Positions 24,210 through 32,751 of a stretch of 42,210 bases of DNA are shown here, piece by piece. Location of the stretch: the NCBI GenBank assembly GCA_026390435.1, contig JAPLFY010000107.1, forward strand, positions 1 through 42,210, given 5' to 3'. The notes beneath the pieces are model-generated. The model was not told the DNA's origin, searched no databases, and worked only from the letters and a program-made list of their open reading frames with translations. How positions within the stretch are numbered: the stretch's first letter is position 1; every line of letters begins with the position of its first letter. Origin of the DNA: Pseudomonadota bacterium. GTDB taxonomy: Bacteria; Bdellovibrionota_B; Oligoflexia; Oligoflexales; CAIYRB01. Position numbers and translations under genes: made by a program.

Positions 24210-25508
24210 AGTGTGGGGCCGGCTTTGGGATTTTTAAATAGAAACAGTGAGTTAGGAAAGCTCTCGACAGCCCGAAGCAAGCTCACAGTTCTGTTTGGTC
24301 GTCGGCGCATCGGCAAAACAGCTCTTGTTATGGAGTTTGCGCGCCGGCAGATTTCAGCCGACTCCGTCTTCTACAGCCAGGCTTTAGAGGGAGCTGAGTC
24401 GCTACAGGTCTCGCAGCTGCGCGATGACTTTGGCGAACTGCTTCCAAGCGTGAGTACTACGAACTGGGTTGAGTTCCTTGCATTACTCAGTACCGTAAGG
24501 CGCAAGTGTGTTGTGATTATCGATGATTTTCCTTATTTGGTGCGAACCACGCCAGCGTTGCCTTCGCGGCTGCAGAAATGGGTAGATCATGACTGCCCTG
24601 CCGGCATGCATTTGATCCTCCTCGGATCCTCACAGACGATGATGCATGACATTTTCCTGAATAGCAGTGCGCCGCTGTTTGAGCGCGCCGGTCAGATTAT
24701 TCATGTCAAGCCGATGAGCTACAAGTACTTCTGTATCAACCTCGATCTTGATCCGTCGGCTTTAGACAGTTACTTGCGCTATTCCATGGTGGGGGGAGTG
24801 CCGAAGTATTGGGATTACATCGATAAGAAGTCATCTGTGCTTCAGCTTGCCGACAGCTTATATTTCGAAGTGGGATCGCGGCTGGAGAATGAGCCGGAAC
24901 GGTTACTCAAAGACGAAAATATCGTCGGTGACCAGGCTAAGTCCATCCTGGAACTAGTTGGACGTGGAGTAAACCGACCATCAGAAATTGCCGCAAGAAT
25001 GTCGGTAAAACAAACGTCTTTGTCAGGACCTCTGCAACTGTTGCGAGATACTTCATTGATCCAACGTGAAATTCCATTTGGAGAAAGCACTCGCAGCACT
25101 AAACGCTCACTGTATAAAATTTACGATCACTGCCTCGCCTTTTGGTACGCCTGCCTTTCGCCTCATAGGTCGCGCTGGAACCTTTATCCTAAAGAAACGA
25201 AACGAAAGATTATTGTTGATCATGCGTCTAAAATGTTCGAGCAGGACTATCGGGCTCTTTTTCCTCATGCGGCAAGGTATTGGGAGTCAGGACTAGAGAT
25301 CGATGCCGTGCGCTACTCTGACGCCGAAGGCACCAAGCTAACGGTATCAGAGGTCAAATTTAAATCGTTATTGCCAGAAGATCGCGCACAAATTGCAAAG
25401 GCAACCGAAGACAAATTCAAAAGGTCAAAACTCGCCCACCGATTTACCTGCAACGTAGAAGTCATCGACCTCGACGATGGCCTGCGGGCTCTTAATCTCG
25501 CGCCATAG
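24201..25508 (+). CDS. P-loop ATPase with C-terminal PD-(D/E)XK nuclease-like domain (DUF234 type)
   Basis: A 435-aa relative of the protein at 5083. Walker A is FGRRRIGKT (32-40), Walker B is CVVIIDDFPYL (103-113), and a sensor strand is LILLGSSQTMM. A winged-helix region has MSVKQTSLSGPLQLLRDTSLI (about 268-288). The C-terminal domain begins FEQDYRALFPHAARYWESG, then LEIDAVRYS and SEVKFKSL. LEID plus EVK is a complete PD-(D/E)XK pattern, unlike the SCK variant in the 5083 protein. Function of the family is not established; nuclease-coupled ATPase or mobile-element roles are plausible. The start is uncertain: GTG 24201 lies in a palindrome, GTG 24213 is the next choice, and neither has a strong ribosome-binding site. 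A 136-bp repeat begins 8 nt after its stop. Confidence 0.78.
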   Translation: MIISVGPALGFLNRNSELGKLSTARSKLTVLFGRRRIGKTALVMEFARRQISADSVFYSQALEGAESLQVSQLRDDFGELLPSVSTTNWVEFLALLSTVRRKCVVIIDDFPYLVRTTPALPSRLQKWVDHDCPAGMHLILLGSSQTMMHDIFLNSSAPLFERAGQIIHVKPMSYKYFCINLDLDPSALDSYLRYSMVGGVPKYWDYIDKKSSVLQLADSLYFEVGSRLENEPERLLKDENIVGDQAKSILELVGRGVNRPSEIAARMSVKQTSLSGPLQLLRDTSLIQREIPFGESTRSTKRSLYKIYDHCLAFWYACLSPHRSRWNLYPKETKRKIIVDHASKMFEQDYRALFPHAARYWESGLEIDAVRYSDAEGTKLTVSEVKFKSLLPEDRAQIAKATEDKFKRSKLAHRFTCNVEVIDLDDGLRALNLAP

Positions 25509-25515
25509 GTCCACT

Positions 25516-25651
25516 ACTATCCACACTAAAAATATGGCTCAATATTCCACAAAGGATCGCATGAGGTGGCTTTAAAACAAAATTAGATACGGATGGTTAT
25601 CCGAGGGACGTCATCGCGATTAAATTTCAGCTATCAACATCCGATAACTCC
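25516..25651. repeat. 136-bp direct repeat, left copy
   Basis: It aligns with 30049-30184 at roughly 80-85% identity by eye, with two compensating one-base gaps. The best-conserved blocks are ACTATCCACACT, TATGGCTCAATATT, GGATCGCA, TTTAAAAC, ATACGGATGGTTATCCG, CGTCATCGCGATTAAATTT and AACATCCGATAACTCC. GGAT..ATCC and ATCGCGAT are internal palindromes. The two copies bracket a four-gene operon. Confidence 0.85.
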
Positions 25652-25826
25652 CTCCATCATGCCGCTGCCCTAGCGGGAGACCTACGCCACTTATTCATCC
25701 GACTAGCCTTGATCGCTGCAGCTAACCATTGATGCACTAAACATGGCGCTACGACGTCAAAAACCGGTCGGTGATGCGCTGTTCCATTCGGGCCGGCGCG
25801 CAGCCCGCCAGTGGTCTGCCCAGTCA
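25652..25826. other. noncoding tail after the lipid operon
   Basis: This completes a gene-free stretch of 318 bases (25509-25826), of which the first half is the 136-bp repeat. I see no coding frame. A GC-rich GGGCCGGCGCGCAGCCCGCC segment near 25790-25810 could fold, but it has no T-run to make it a terminator. Confidence 0.4.
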
Positions 25827-26441
25827 TCAGATGCGCCTTAGCGCTCTAGCCTTTGGCAGAAAGCGACCAGTTTCGGCTCTATATTCAAAGTACACAGGCA
25901 GGCTGGCAGTCAAGCTCAGTTCTTCAATAATGGCGGTCTTGCGATAAAGCCAGACCATAGAGACAAAAACCGCCAGCACCCAAAGCGAGCCCGATATAAG
26001 GAAGGCCGCGCAGATCATGGTTAAGTTTGCCGTGTAAATGGGGTTGCGAATAAACGCATAGACGCCGCTTCGAACAATTTCCCTTGGCACGACGGCGTCG
26101 TAGCAGGGGGAGTAGTTACTCCCGAGTTGGCGTTTGGCGACGACAAAAAGTCCGAGACCGAGCGCGGCGATCACAAAGCCAATACCACGGATTTGCCATG
26201 AAAATGATAAGCTAAGTAGCCAATTGCGATCAGTCACCAGGCTGAGCGACGTAACCAGCGGCACGAAGATCTGGCTAAGCATAATTAAGATACGGGCACC
26301 GGGGACGCCGGCAATTGGTTGACAGCTGTCAATGACTTCTGGATGCGGCTGTTGGTTGCGGCGGTAGCAGGCCCAAGAGATGATTCCGACAAGGATCGGC
26401 GCCGTGGCCAAGAGAACACCTGAGGTAGTCACCGTAGTCAT
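25827..26441 (-). CDS. ICMT/PEMT-like membrane methyltransferase
   Basis: A 204-aa protein with about five membrane segments. Its C-terminal half has the isoprenylcysteine methyltransferase-like signature: GSNYSPCYDAVVP, then SGVYAFIRNPIYTANL (RNP at 132-134), followed by E-containing EELSLTASLPVYFEYRAETGRFLP. These enzymes use SAM at the membrane face to methylate lipid or hydrophobic substrates. The ATG follows directly on the TGA of the desaturase gene with no gap (TGAATG), so it is the last gene of a coupled operon. The substrate is not evident; with an adenylate-forming enzyme and desaturase upstream, a modified fatty acyl compound is plausible. Confidence 0.8.
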   Translation of the reverse strand: MTTVTTSGVLLATAPILVGIISWACYRRNQQPHPEVIDSCQPIAGVPGARILIMLSQIFVPLVTSLSLVTDRNWLLSLSFSWQIRGIGFVIAALGLGLFVVAKRQLGSNYSPCYDAVVPREIVRSGVYAFIRNPIYTANLTMICAAFLISGSLWVLAVFVSMVWLYRKTAIIEELSLTASLPVYFEYRAETGRFLPKARALRRI

Positions 26442-27413
26442 TCAAGCTCCCGGTAGTCGGGTTAGATCACGCCAAAGACTGCGCCCACCGCGTGAAAAGA
26501 CGTATCCGTCGGTCCTATGTGCTGACTTCTTGTACTCCGGTACGCCATCTAAGAGCAGGGCCAGACGCGGTAGGTTATAAAACGGCACCATCGGGTACAG
26601 GTGATGCTCGAGATGGTAGTTCACATGATGAGGCGCAAAGAAGAAGAGGCTGAACCAGCTGGCCCGAACTGAACGAGTCGCATTCAGATCGCAGGTATGT
26701 TTAAGCCCAAAATGTTCCGCGACGCTGCGCACTCGCTCGCAAAGCGGCATAATCGTGACCAGTGGCACCAACCAGAGAAGCGCTATGGTCGTCCAGGCAT
26801 GGAGAGCTGTGATCAGCACGCAGGCTAAACTCAAATATGTGACCATGCCAGCAGGAAAATGGACGCCTGATTTTCTTTTCGACTTAGTCAGCAACTGGGC
26901 TCTGACAAGGTATGCAACACCACCACCCGCGGCCACCCTTGCCAGGCGCAGTAGCAAATCTATATTGGAGGTGGGATAGCGCCACTCTGAATCGGTTGCC
27001 TTCAGGTACCAGTCAGGGTCCTGAACTGAATTCAGCTTTGTGTGGTGAAGACGATGCCGAGCCCGGTAATGGCGCAGAGACGCGATGATCAGCGGACTCG
27101 CGCAAAGATACTGGCCGAGCCAGTCGTTTAAGCGCCTGCTCCTGCACAAATTGCCATGAGCAGCTTCGTGCATCATGACAGCCAAAGCATGCTGCCTCGA
27201 ACCCACAATCAAGGCGGACGGGAGCCATAGCCAAAAAGAAGGATGCAGGTGAAACGCGGCGAGGGTCACAAGCATCAAAACATAGTCGAAACTGAGCGCA
27301 AGACTCGTCCTCCAGCCGCTGACAAGCGCTAGAGCTCCGACTTCTTGCCGTATTACTGATACTTCAGTCAGGGGCTGATCGTAGACTAGCAATGGCATAA
27401 ACGACTTGGACAT
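26442..27413 (-). CDS. membrane fatty acid desaturase
   Basis: A 323-aa integral-membrane di-iron desaturase/hydroxylase. The three His boxes are present: HEAAH (82-86), HRLHH (120-124) and HLEHH (267-271, in NYHLEHHLYPMVPFYNLPRL). An additional His-rich EHFGLKHT lies near 233-240. TM pairs flank the boxes as expected. It would introduce a double bond (or hydroxyl) into an acyl chain or a related lipid at the cytoplasmic membrane. It is in the middle of an operon, 40 nt after the adenylate-forming gene and abutting the methyltransferase gene. Regiospecificity cannot be read from sequence, and a carotenoid-type substrate cannot be excluded. Confidence 0.9.
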   Translation of the reverse strand: MSKSFMPLLVYDQPLTEVSVIRQEVGALALVSGWRTSLALSFDYVLMLVTLAAFHLHPSFWLWLPSALIVGSRQHALAVMMHEAAHGNLCRSRRLNDWLGQYLCASPLIIASLRHYRARHRLHHTKLNSVQDPDWYLKATDSEWRYPTSNIDLLLRLARVAAGGGVAYLVRAQLLTKSKRKSGVHFPAGMVTYLSLACVLITALHAWTTIALLWLVPLVTIMPLCERVRSVAEHFGLKHTCDLNATRSVRASWFSLFFFAPHHVNYHLEHHLYPMVPFYNLPRLALLLDGVPEYKKSAHRTDGYVFSRGGRSLWRDLTRLPGA

Positions 27414-27453
27414 GATGTATGGGCTTCTACGCTGACTCGATTAAAAGGGCCGT

Positions 27454-28881
27454 TTAATGAATGGGAACGACGAGCTGGTGCTTACCTGCTTTGGAAAGTG
27501 GGGGTATATGGTCTCGAAAACACACCGAAAATCGTACACTTTCCGCTAGTCCTTTCGTATCCAGTACGATGCCGATTTGTTTCTTCAGCACACGCTCTAT
27601 CTCGTCATGGCCTTGCCCCTGTACTTCGATCATAAACTCCGTACGGGATTTTTGGACGATGCGTGTGCGCTCAAGTCCCGGCGCGTAAAGCTCGACGAAA
27701 GATAGCGGGTGGATGAACTCGCGCTCGCCACTTCGCTTATCGAACCATAGATACTCCTCGCTGCGTCCGGCGACCTGCTTAATCGCAGTCATCGCGCACC
27801 CACAGGGACAGGGTTCATCCCGCAGCACGTAACGGTCGGACATGCGGTAGCGAATCAGAGGTAGCGTGTAGTTATAGAGCGAGGTCATCAGCGTCTGCTC
27901 ATCCTCGTCTCGACTGCGCACGACACCCGCATCCGCATCGGACACCTCGAATATATGAAAATCCTCGAACAAATGTAGATGCTCGTGACCAGGACACGTC
28001 GCCCCCATGACTAAGCTTTCCGATGAGGCAAGCAGATCAATGGGGGGCAAACCAAACCCCTCTTGTAAAGCCTGGCGTGCAGCGGCTGTCAATGGCTCGC
28101 CGGAGGTGATCACCGTGCGCGGTGCAATGCGCAGGCGGCCCGCCTTCTGCTCGCCGGCGAGCTGCGCTAGCACCGAAGGATACCCAGCCAAAATTTCTGG
28201 ACGAAATGCCTGAACCCGGGCCGCAATTTCGACTAAGGGCAGATTGACCGAGCAGCGAGCCGACGCATACAGGAAGACTGGAGCATGCTGCGAAACAGCC
28301 ACCCCTGCATAACGCCCCTCGACCGCGCTAACCGTCATCATGCGAATACGCCGTGGTTGCAGCTGGAAGCGTCGCACGCGCGTCATCATTAACGCTGCTA
28401 CAGTAGTAACCTCGCGGGGGCCGTAGACGAATACCCCTGGTGCGCCAGTGGAGCCAGATGTGTGGACCACGGTGAATTCACCTAGAAACTGCTTGCCGGA
28501 CACAAGGGGCTCGAGGAGAAAACGATCAATCGCCGCGCGCTTAAGGCGTCGGTCACAAACCACGTCGTCGAAATTATCCATAAGGAGCTTTTTATCGACT
28601 GGTGGCAAATCCTTGATGGATATCCCGTCGACATGCTGCAGGCGGATGCCGTGTTGCCCGTAATGTCTTTGATAAAATGGAGACGCCACTAGCACATGGC
28701 GGAGCAGCTGTCGGAGTTTGCTTTCCTGCAGGGCATGAAGTTGCCCCCTAAGCATGTGTTGATTTCGTCGAAGTTGCCGCACTTGCTGAATAAATTGAGG
28801 AATTACGACCAAGGCATCGCCTTTCCATTTTGACGCGCCGGAGAAGACGCAAGGACTACCTGGTCTATAGTCTGCTGTCAC
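27454..28881 (-). CDS. PaaK/CapK-like adenylate-forming enzyme
   Basis: A 475-aa member of the phenylacetate-CoA ligase/CapK branch of the ANL superfamily. The P-loop is VVHTSGSTGAPGVF (138-151). PEILAGYPSVLAQLA, RTVITSGEPLTAAAR, LLASSESLVMGATC, LPLIRYRMSDRYVL (the family's Arg-Tyr motif) and a PCPCGC cysteine cluster follow. The C-terminal lid includes GRSEEYLWF. It should activate a carboxylic acid as acyl-AMP for transfer to CoA, an amine or a carrier. GTG 28881 is the longest start and lacks a clear ribosome-binding site; the true start may be some 20-35 codons later. It is the second gene of the minus-strand operon, followed by a desaturase and an ICMT-like methyltransferase. Confidence 0.82.
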   Translation of the reverse strand: MTADYRPGSPCVFSGASKWKGDALVVIPQFIQQVRQLRRNQHMLRGQLHALQESKLRQLLRHVLVASPFYQRHYGQHGIRLQHVDGISIKDLPPVDKKLLMDNFDDVVCDRRLKRAAIDRFLLEPLVSGKQFLGEFTVVHTSGSTGAPGVFVYGPREVTTVAALMMTRVRRFQLQPRRIRMMTVSAVEGRYAGVAVSQHAPVFLYASARCSVNLPLVEIAARVQAFRPEILAGYPSVLAQLAGEQKAGRLRIAPRTVITSGEPLTAAARQALQEGFGLPPIDLLASSESLVMGATCPGHEHLHLFEDFHIFEVSDADAGVVRSRDEDEQTLMTSLYNYTLPLIRYRMSDRYVLRDEPCPCGCAMTAIKQVAGRSEEYLWFDKRSGEREFIHPLSFVELYAPGLERTRIVQKSRTEFMIEVQGQGHDEIERVLKKQIGIVLDTKGLAESVRFSVCFRDHIPPLSKAGKHQLVVPIH

Positions 28882-29006
28882 GGGCGAAGCAAGAATGATG
28901 ATTGAAGTGCAGAAAGTTCAGCAACTTCATCCAATTGCAGGTGGTCTTCCCAATATCGCTAGGTTGCTAGGATGCCCAACACTGACCTTGGGTGTAGGCG
29001 TCCTAT

Positions 29007-29996
29007 TCACTGCAAAGGTTTTTCCAGGGTTAGGACTATCTGACCTTGAAAGAATCGATACATTCCATTCTGTGCGATGGACCTTTGCTCTATTCCTAAT
29101 TGAATTTTTTCAGCATGAGTCTTCACAAAATCCAAATAGATCGATAGTTTTCCCACATCAAATTCCCGATCGTTGCTCAATTCGTCATCGCCCAGAAGGC
29201 ATAGTATTGCCATGTCTTCCAGCGTACTGCCGAAAATCCAACTAGACGTCCTCTCGCAGGTGAGTCTTGGTTTACTTTGGGGGAATTTTGCTGCAAGTAA
29301 TTCCGCTATCTGTCCTGACTTCAAGATTCTATGTCTCGCTCGCTTTATTTTTTGAAAATTGGCGAGCTTGGATAGCTGATTCGTCTTTTCAAAATACCAT
29401 TCAGACGCCAAAGCAGTCGTCGCAGTGTCATCGTCGCTATAAACCAGAAACAGCGATGCCCCAGGTCTCATCGTTTCATATAAAAAGGTCAACGCATCGA
29501 TGATCTCGGTGTCTGGATCGATGTCGTTTTCTGCGAACGGAGTGACGTGGTAAATCATTTGTAACGCAAGAACCAGGTCTTGAGAATTCTTGGCTGGCGC
29601 CTCAAAGGCACTGGGGCGTGGGTTTAATGTTGCATGCCGGTAGAGATCCTGCACGCTGCCTTCATGGACCAGACCTAGGCGTAAATTTGGATATTTTTTC
29701 ACCTTCTCCTTGTAGCCATGTATCAGCAAGGGATTAGGCTCTTCTATACTGATCGTTGCAGATGTTGCTCCACAGAGAGCGAGATCAACTATCTCCCCTG
29801 CGCCAGCACCAACGTCAAAGATATTGGCATTCGTTGGGAGTCGCTTGACTAGAGGATGCAAGAAGGGCAAGAAATCCTCACGTTGAGTGTTACCGAGAAA
29901 GCGGCGGGGATCTGTCGGATGAGGCAGCATCATTCGGTCAGAAAACACTTTCTTGTAGGCCTGATAATTACTGATGCCTTGAAATTCGGTAAACAT
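29007..29996 (-). CDS. class I SAM-dependent methyltransferase-like protein
   Basis: A 329-aa protein with a Rossmann methyltransferase core. Motif I is NIFDVGAGAGEIVDLAL (61-67 for DVGAGAG), followed by an acidic strand end ISIEEPNP, then LVLALQMIYHVTPF and LYETMRPGASLFLVYSDDD as motifs II-III. GGGAG precedes the ATG. It is the first gene of the minus-strand cluster, with the 136-bp right repeat 53 nt upstream (perhaps containing its promoter) and a 125-nt gap before the adenylate-forming gene. The substrate is unknown. Its DNA looks AT-richer than the downstream operon genes, so it may have a separate origin. Confidence 0.75.
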   Translation of the reverse strand: MFTEFQGISNYQAYKKVFSDRMMLPHPTDPRRFLGNTQREDFLPFLHPLVKRLPTNANIFDVGAGAGEIVDLALCGATSATISIEEPNPLLIHGYKEKVKKYPNLRLGLVHEGSVQDLYRHATLNPRPSAFEAPAKNSQDLVLALQMIYHVTPFAENDIDPDTEIIDALTFLYETMRPGASLFLVYSDDDTATTALASEWYFEKTNQLSKLANFQKIKRARHRILKSGQIAELLAAKFPQSKPRLTCERTSSWIFGSTLEDMAILCLLGDDELSNDREFDVGKLSIYLDFVKTHAEKIQLGIEQRSIAQNGMYRFFQGQIVLTLEKPLQ

Positions 29997-30048
29997 GCTG
30001 CGTCTCCCACGGTTGCATAAGGTTTCTTAGATATACCTACTGAATTAC

Positions 30049-30184
30049 ACTATCCACACTCATAAGTATGGCTCAATATTGAATCTGGGATCGCAAGATT
30101 TGACTTTAAAACATCATTGGATACGGATGGTTATCCGGGGGCGTCATCGCGATTAAATTTTAGCCATGAACATCCGATAACTCC
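30049..30184. repeat. 136-bp direct repeat, right copy
   Basis: The partner of 25516-25651 in the same orientation. It lies between the methyltransferase start (29996, minus) and the hypothetical gene at 30221 (plus), so it may also act as a promoter region. It shares the ATACGGATGGTTATCCG and TCATCGCGATTAAATTT blocks. Confidence 0.85.
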
Positions 30185-30220
30185 TAGGGAATTAAGTTGA
30201 CCTAGCTTTAAGGTGTGAGC

Positions 30221-30616
30221 ATGGGCGCGCGCGCTAGAGAACACAAAATCGAACTATTTTCGAATGCGAGAGCCTTCAATAAGCGCGTTGGGTTAGTTAA
30301 AAACTATTATGAAATTGAATGGCTCGGTCTCACAGACCATGATTTTTGCGGATCTTTCGGGCGGTCTTGTCTTCCCCAACTGATCCAATTTTGTAAAGAC
30401 AATCCTGAGTACCACATAGTGTCTTGTGACGGACCCGGCCGCTATATTAACCGGCTGGTCGCGGGTAAGAGTTTTTACATGATCGGAGATAGGGACAAAG
30501 ATCCAAACCTCGTGTTGAATAGTCTGCTTGATCCACAGTGGCAGGTTTTATACGAAGATGGGGTCAGCTCTGGTCTTGCCGAACTCAATTACATCAAAAA
30601 TCGTCGCAAGGCCTAA
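30221..30616 (+). CDS. hypothetical protein
   Basis: A 131-aa soluble protein from the ATG at 30221 (AAGGTG upstream; a GTG at 30215 is in frame). There is no signal or TM segment. Features seen are EIEWLGLTDHDFCGSFGR, HIVSCDGPGRYINRLVAGK and FYMIGDRDKDPNLVLNSL. I do not recognise the family. The gene begins 37 nt after the right 136-bp repeat, and its last 69 bp overlap a convergent frame at 30548-30889. Confidence 0.5.
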   Translation: MGARAREHKIELFSNARAFNKRVGLVKNYYEIEWLGLTDHDFCGSFGRSCLPQLIQFCKDNPEYHIVSCDGPGRYINRLVAGKSFYMIGDRDKDPNLVLNSLLDPQWQVLYEDGVSSGLAELNYIKNRRKA

Positions 30617-30889
30617 TGCTCTCTTTTGAGAAGTTATCGCCAAGTCGCCAATGGTTTTGCTGTGAAAATCTGAGACAAAATCGTATGGCTCCAGCCAAGG
30701 CGAATCCCAGCCCATTTTGGCTAGTTCCCGTGAGAGTAAGTACTGGAACAATGCGTACGAATCGAAGTGGTCCTCTAACGTGTAGTCTGCGAAAACCTCT
30801 GCCAGGTTCGTTTTGTCTGAGTTTAGAGGTTGAATAATGGGCTTTGATGATCTGGTGATGCCGATTTGTTGCCTAGAGTTTACCACCAC
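30548..30889 (-). CDS. hypothetical protein, overlapping its convergent neighbour
   Basis: A 113-aa frame from a GTG at 30889 with GAGGGGAT upstream. The composition looks protein-like, with TNLAEVFADYTLEDHFDSYA, WDSPWLEPYDFVSDFHSKTI and no low-complexity bias. There is no signal or family match I can name. It overlaps the plus-strand gene by 69 bp tail-to-tail; one of the two 3' ends may be an artefact, or this may be the remnant of a longer gene. Confidence 0.4.
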   Translation of the reverse strand: MVVNSRQQIGITRSSKPIIQPLNSDKTNLAEVFADYTLEDHFDSYALFQYLLSRELAKMGWDSPWLEPYDFVSDFHSKTIGDLAITSQKRALGLATIFDVIEFGKTRADPIFV

Positions 30890-30993
30890 GAACTATCCCC
30901 TCGATCGCTTCGATACAGACCAGCCATAGATGCCTCGGTAGCGACTTAATAATCGCAGAGGCACCGTGCGAAGTCGAACGACATGGAGATGGC

Positions 30994-32208
30994 TCATTTA
31001 GTGGCTAACGACCCCCTAGAGATCCCAGCGCGGGTGGTCTTAAGCAGCAGGCCAATAGCCACTGCAATAGCGCCAATGGCGAACATGCAGACACCGAGCC
31101 ATTCAAACTGTTGCCAGAAGAAAGCGCCGGCTGCCGAACCAAAGGCGCCGCCAATAAAATAGGTCACCATGTAGCCGGTGTTCAGACGGCCACGCGCTGT
31201 GGGATCGATGCCGTAAATCCGCGTCTGATTTGCCACGTGCCCTGACTGGACACCGAGGTCCATCAGCAAGATGCCAATGATCAGGCCGGTGATCGTTTTG
31301 CCCCAAGCGGCTAGCACAATAAAGCCAACCAAAGTGATCGCGAGTGCGTAGCCGACGGTAGCGCGAGGACCAATTCGGTCTGATAGTCGGCCGAATAAAG
31401 GAGCCCCTGCAGCGCCAATGGCTCCGACTAGTCCGAAGAGCCCGGCTGCTTTCGCGCCGTAGTTAAACGGTGGTGCCTCGAGCAGAAAAATCAGCGTCGT
31501 CCATAAAGCACTGAATGCAGCAAACAGCATGGCACTGATAAAGGCGGCTTCGCGCAATGCTTGGTGTTTGCGCATAAGATCGACGACTGAGCGCAGTAGG
31601 TCTTTGTATTTCATGTGGACTGTAGCAGGCCGGGGCGGCAGTAAGCGCCGAGTCAAGATGGCCAAGGTCAGCATGATGCCCGCCGACGACCAGTACACCC
31701 CGCGCCAACCAATCAGGCCAGCTGTCAGGCCACTCACTGTGCGCGCCAGTAAAATGCCCACTAAAAGGCCGCTAAGCACCGTGCCAACGACGCGCCCTCG
31801 TTGCTCCGGTGCCGCTAAGTGTGCCGAGTAAGGCACGATGAGGTGGACAATAGATGTCGTCATGCCGACACCAAAGCTGGCGATGAAAAGTGCCAGGGAA
31901 GTCTGCGCCGTTGCCATCCCTAGCATTGCCGTGGTCGCGACCATCAGCAGTGTCGTGATAAGACGCCGCAGCTCTCTCGTGTCGCCCAGTGGCACAACTG
32001 TCAGCATCCCGAGTGCTGTGCCCATTTGCGTGGTCATGACAATCCGGCCGGCGTCCTTCGCATCGAGAGCAAACTCGCGGCCGAGTTCCGCCAGGATCGG
32101 TTGTGCATAGTAACCATTGGCGACGATCAAGCCGACGCTGATGGCCATAAACCAAGTTAGGCGAGGCGACATCGGGGCCATGGGCGTAGTGGTAATATGC
32201 TCGCTCAA
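30994..32208 (-). CDS. major facilitator superfamily transporter
   Basis: About 404 aa and 12 TM segments from a TTG at 32208. SPRLTWFMAISVGLIVANGYYAQPILAELG opens TM1 as in the AraJ/YgaY-like drug and sugar efflux branch, GDTRELRRLITTLL is the cytoplasmic loop 2-3 motif, and a second-half repeat GRLSDRIGPRATVGYALAI follows. It is predicted to export small molecules using the proton gradient; the substrate is unknown. The frame is open to a GTG at 32280 that overlaps the upstream stop, but the TTG has AGGA 8 nt upstream and fits the TM1 start; ATG 32181 is a further option. Confidence 0.85.
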   Translation of the reverse strand: MSEHITTTPMAPMSPRLTWFMAISVGLIVANGYYAQPILAELGREFALDAKDAGRIVMTTQMGTALGMLTVVPLGDTRELRRLITTLLMVATTAMLGMATAQTSLALFIASFGVGMTTSIVHLIVPYSAHLAAPEQRGRVVGTVLSGLLVGILLARTVSGLTAGLIGWRGVYWSSAGIMLTLAILTRRLLPPRPATVHMKYKDLLRSVVDLMRKHQALREAAFISAMLFAAFSALWTTLIFLLEAPPFNYGAKAAGLFGLVGAIGAAGAPLFGRLSDRIGPRATVGYALAITLVGFIVLAAWGKTITGLIIGILLMDLGVQSGHVANQTRIYGIDPTARGRLNTGYMVTYFIGGAFGSAAGAFFWQQFEWLGVCMFAIGAIAVAIGLLLKTTRAGISRGSLATK

Positions 32209-32276
32209 ACGGATCGTCCTAAAAGTGCAATGAGTGTCGTCAGTCGCCGCTCCGAGCGACGGCACCGGCGACCCTA

Positions 32277-32624
32277 TCACACCGCGATGATCAGTGTGAC
32301 TGGAACTATTTTGACGACGTTGCCGATCTGAACAGCGCGCAAATTGATCACGGCCAGCGAGGCGAGAAAGACGTCGTAGGCTTCATTGAACTTGAGCCGG
32401 CGAGGAGCAAAAATTTGGATTTTTGTATTGAGGCTCGGTTCCATCACAAAGTTGTAGCCGGACCAGCGTGAAACATCGCGCAGCACCATGCTCAGTAGGG
32501 TGGGGTCGGGGTAGTTTAGCTCGATAGTAGGTGGAGACTGCCGTGGCAACACGGTAACGGCAGTGGTGACTGGCGGTTCCGTGCTGGGTGCCTGTTCTAA
32601 GTTTTCCGTGGTGCGGTTGGCCAT
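32277..32624 (-). CDS. stand-alone secretin N0-like domain protein (GspD/PilQ type)
   Basis: A 115-aa protein. Residues about 33-110 match the N0 domain of type II secretion/type IV pilus secretins: IELNYPDPTLLSMVLRDVSR, NFVMEPSLNTKIQIFAPRRL, EAYDVFLASLAV, GNVVKIVPV. It ends exactly where N1 would begin and lacks a signal peptide, N1-N3 and the secretin beta-barrel. It may be a truncated gspD/pilQ remnant or a free N0 adaptor. The stop (TGA) overlaps the furthest GTG of the MFS gene. The Pro/Thr-rich first 30 residues look disordered. Confidence 0.65.
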   Translation of the reverse strand: MANRTTENLEQAPSTEPPVTTAVTVLPRQSPPTIELNYPDPTLLSMVLRDVSRWSGYNFVMEPSLNTKIQIFAPRRLKFNEAYDVFLASLAVINLRAVQIGNVVKIVPVTLIIAV

Positions 32625-32751
32625 GCTCTGCCCCGATCCGATGAAGGGTCGCCTCGCTATCTCGAGGTCCCCTTAGGTCATCGGACGACCTTGGCGAAAC
32701 TTGATAACTTTTATATTAAATCCAGTTAATCAAGCTGTTTACTGGGGCGGC

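Noticed and set aside
28895-29245. 116-aa plus-strand frame between the adenylate-forming and methyltransferase genes
   Set aside because: Most of it is antisense to the methyltransferase gene 3' end, and it has no motif.
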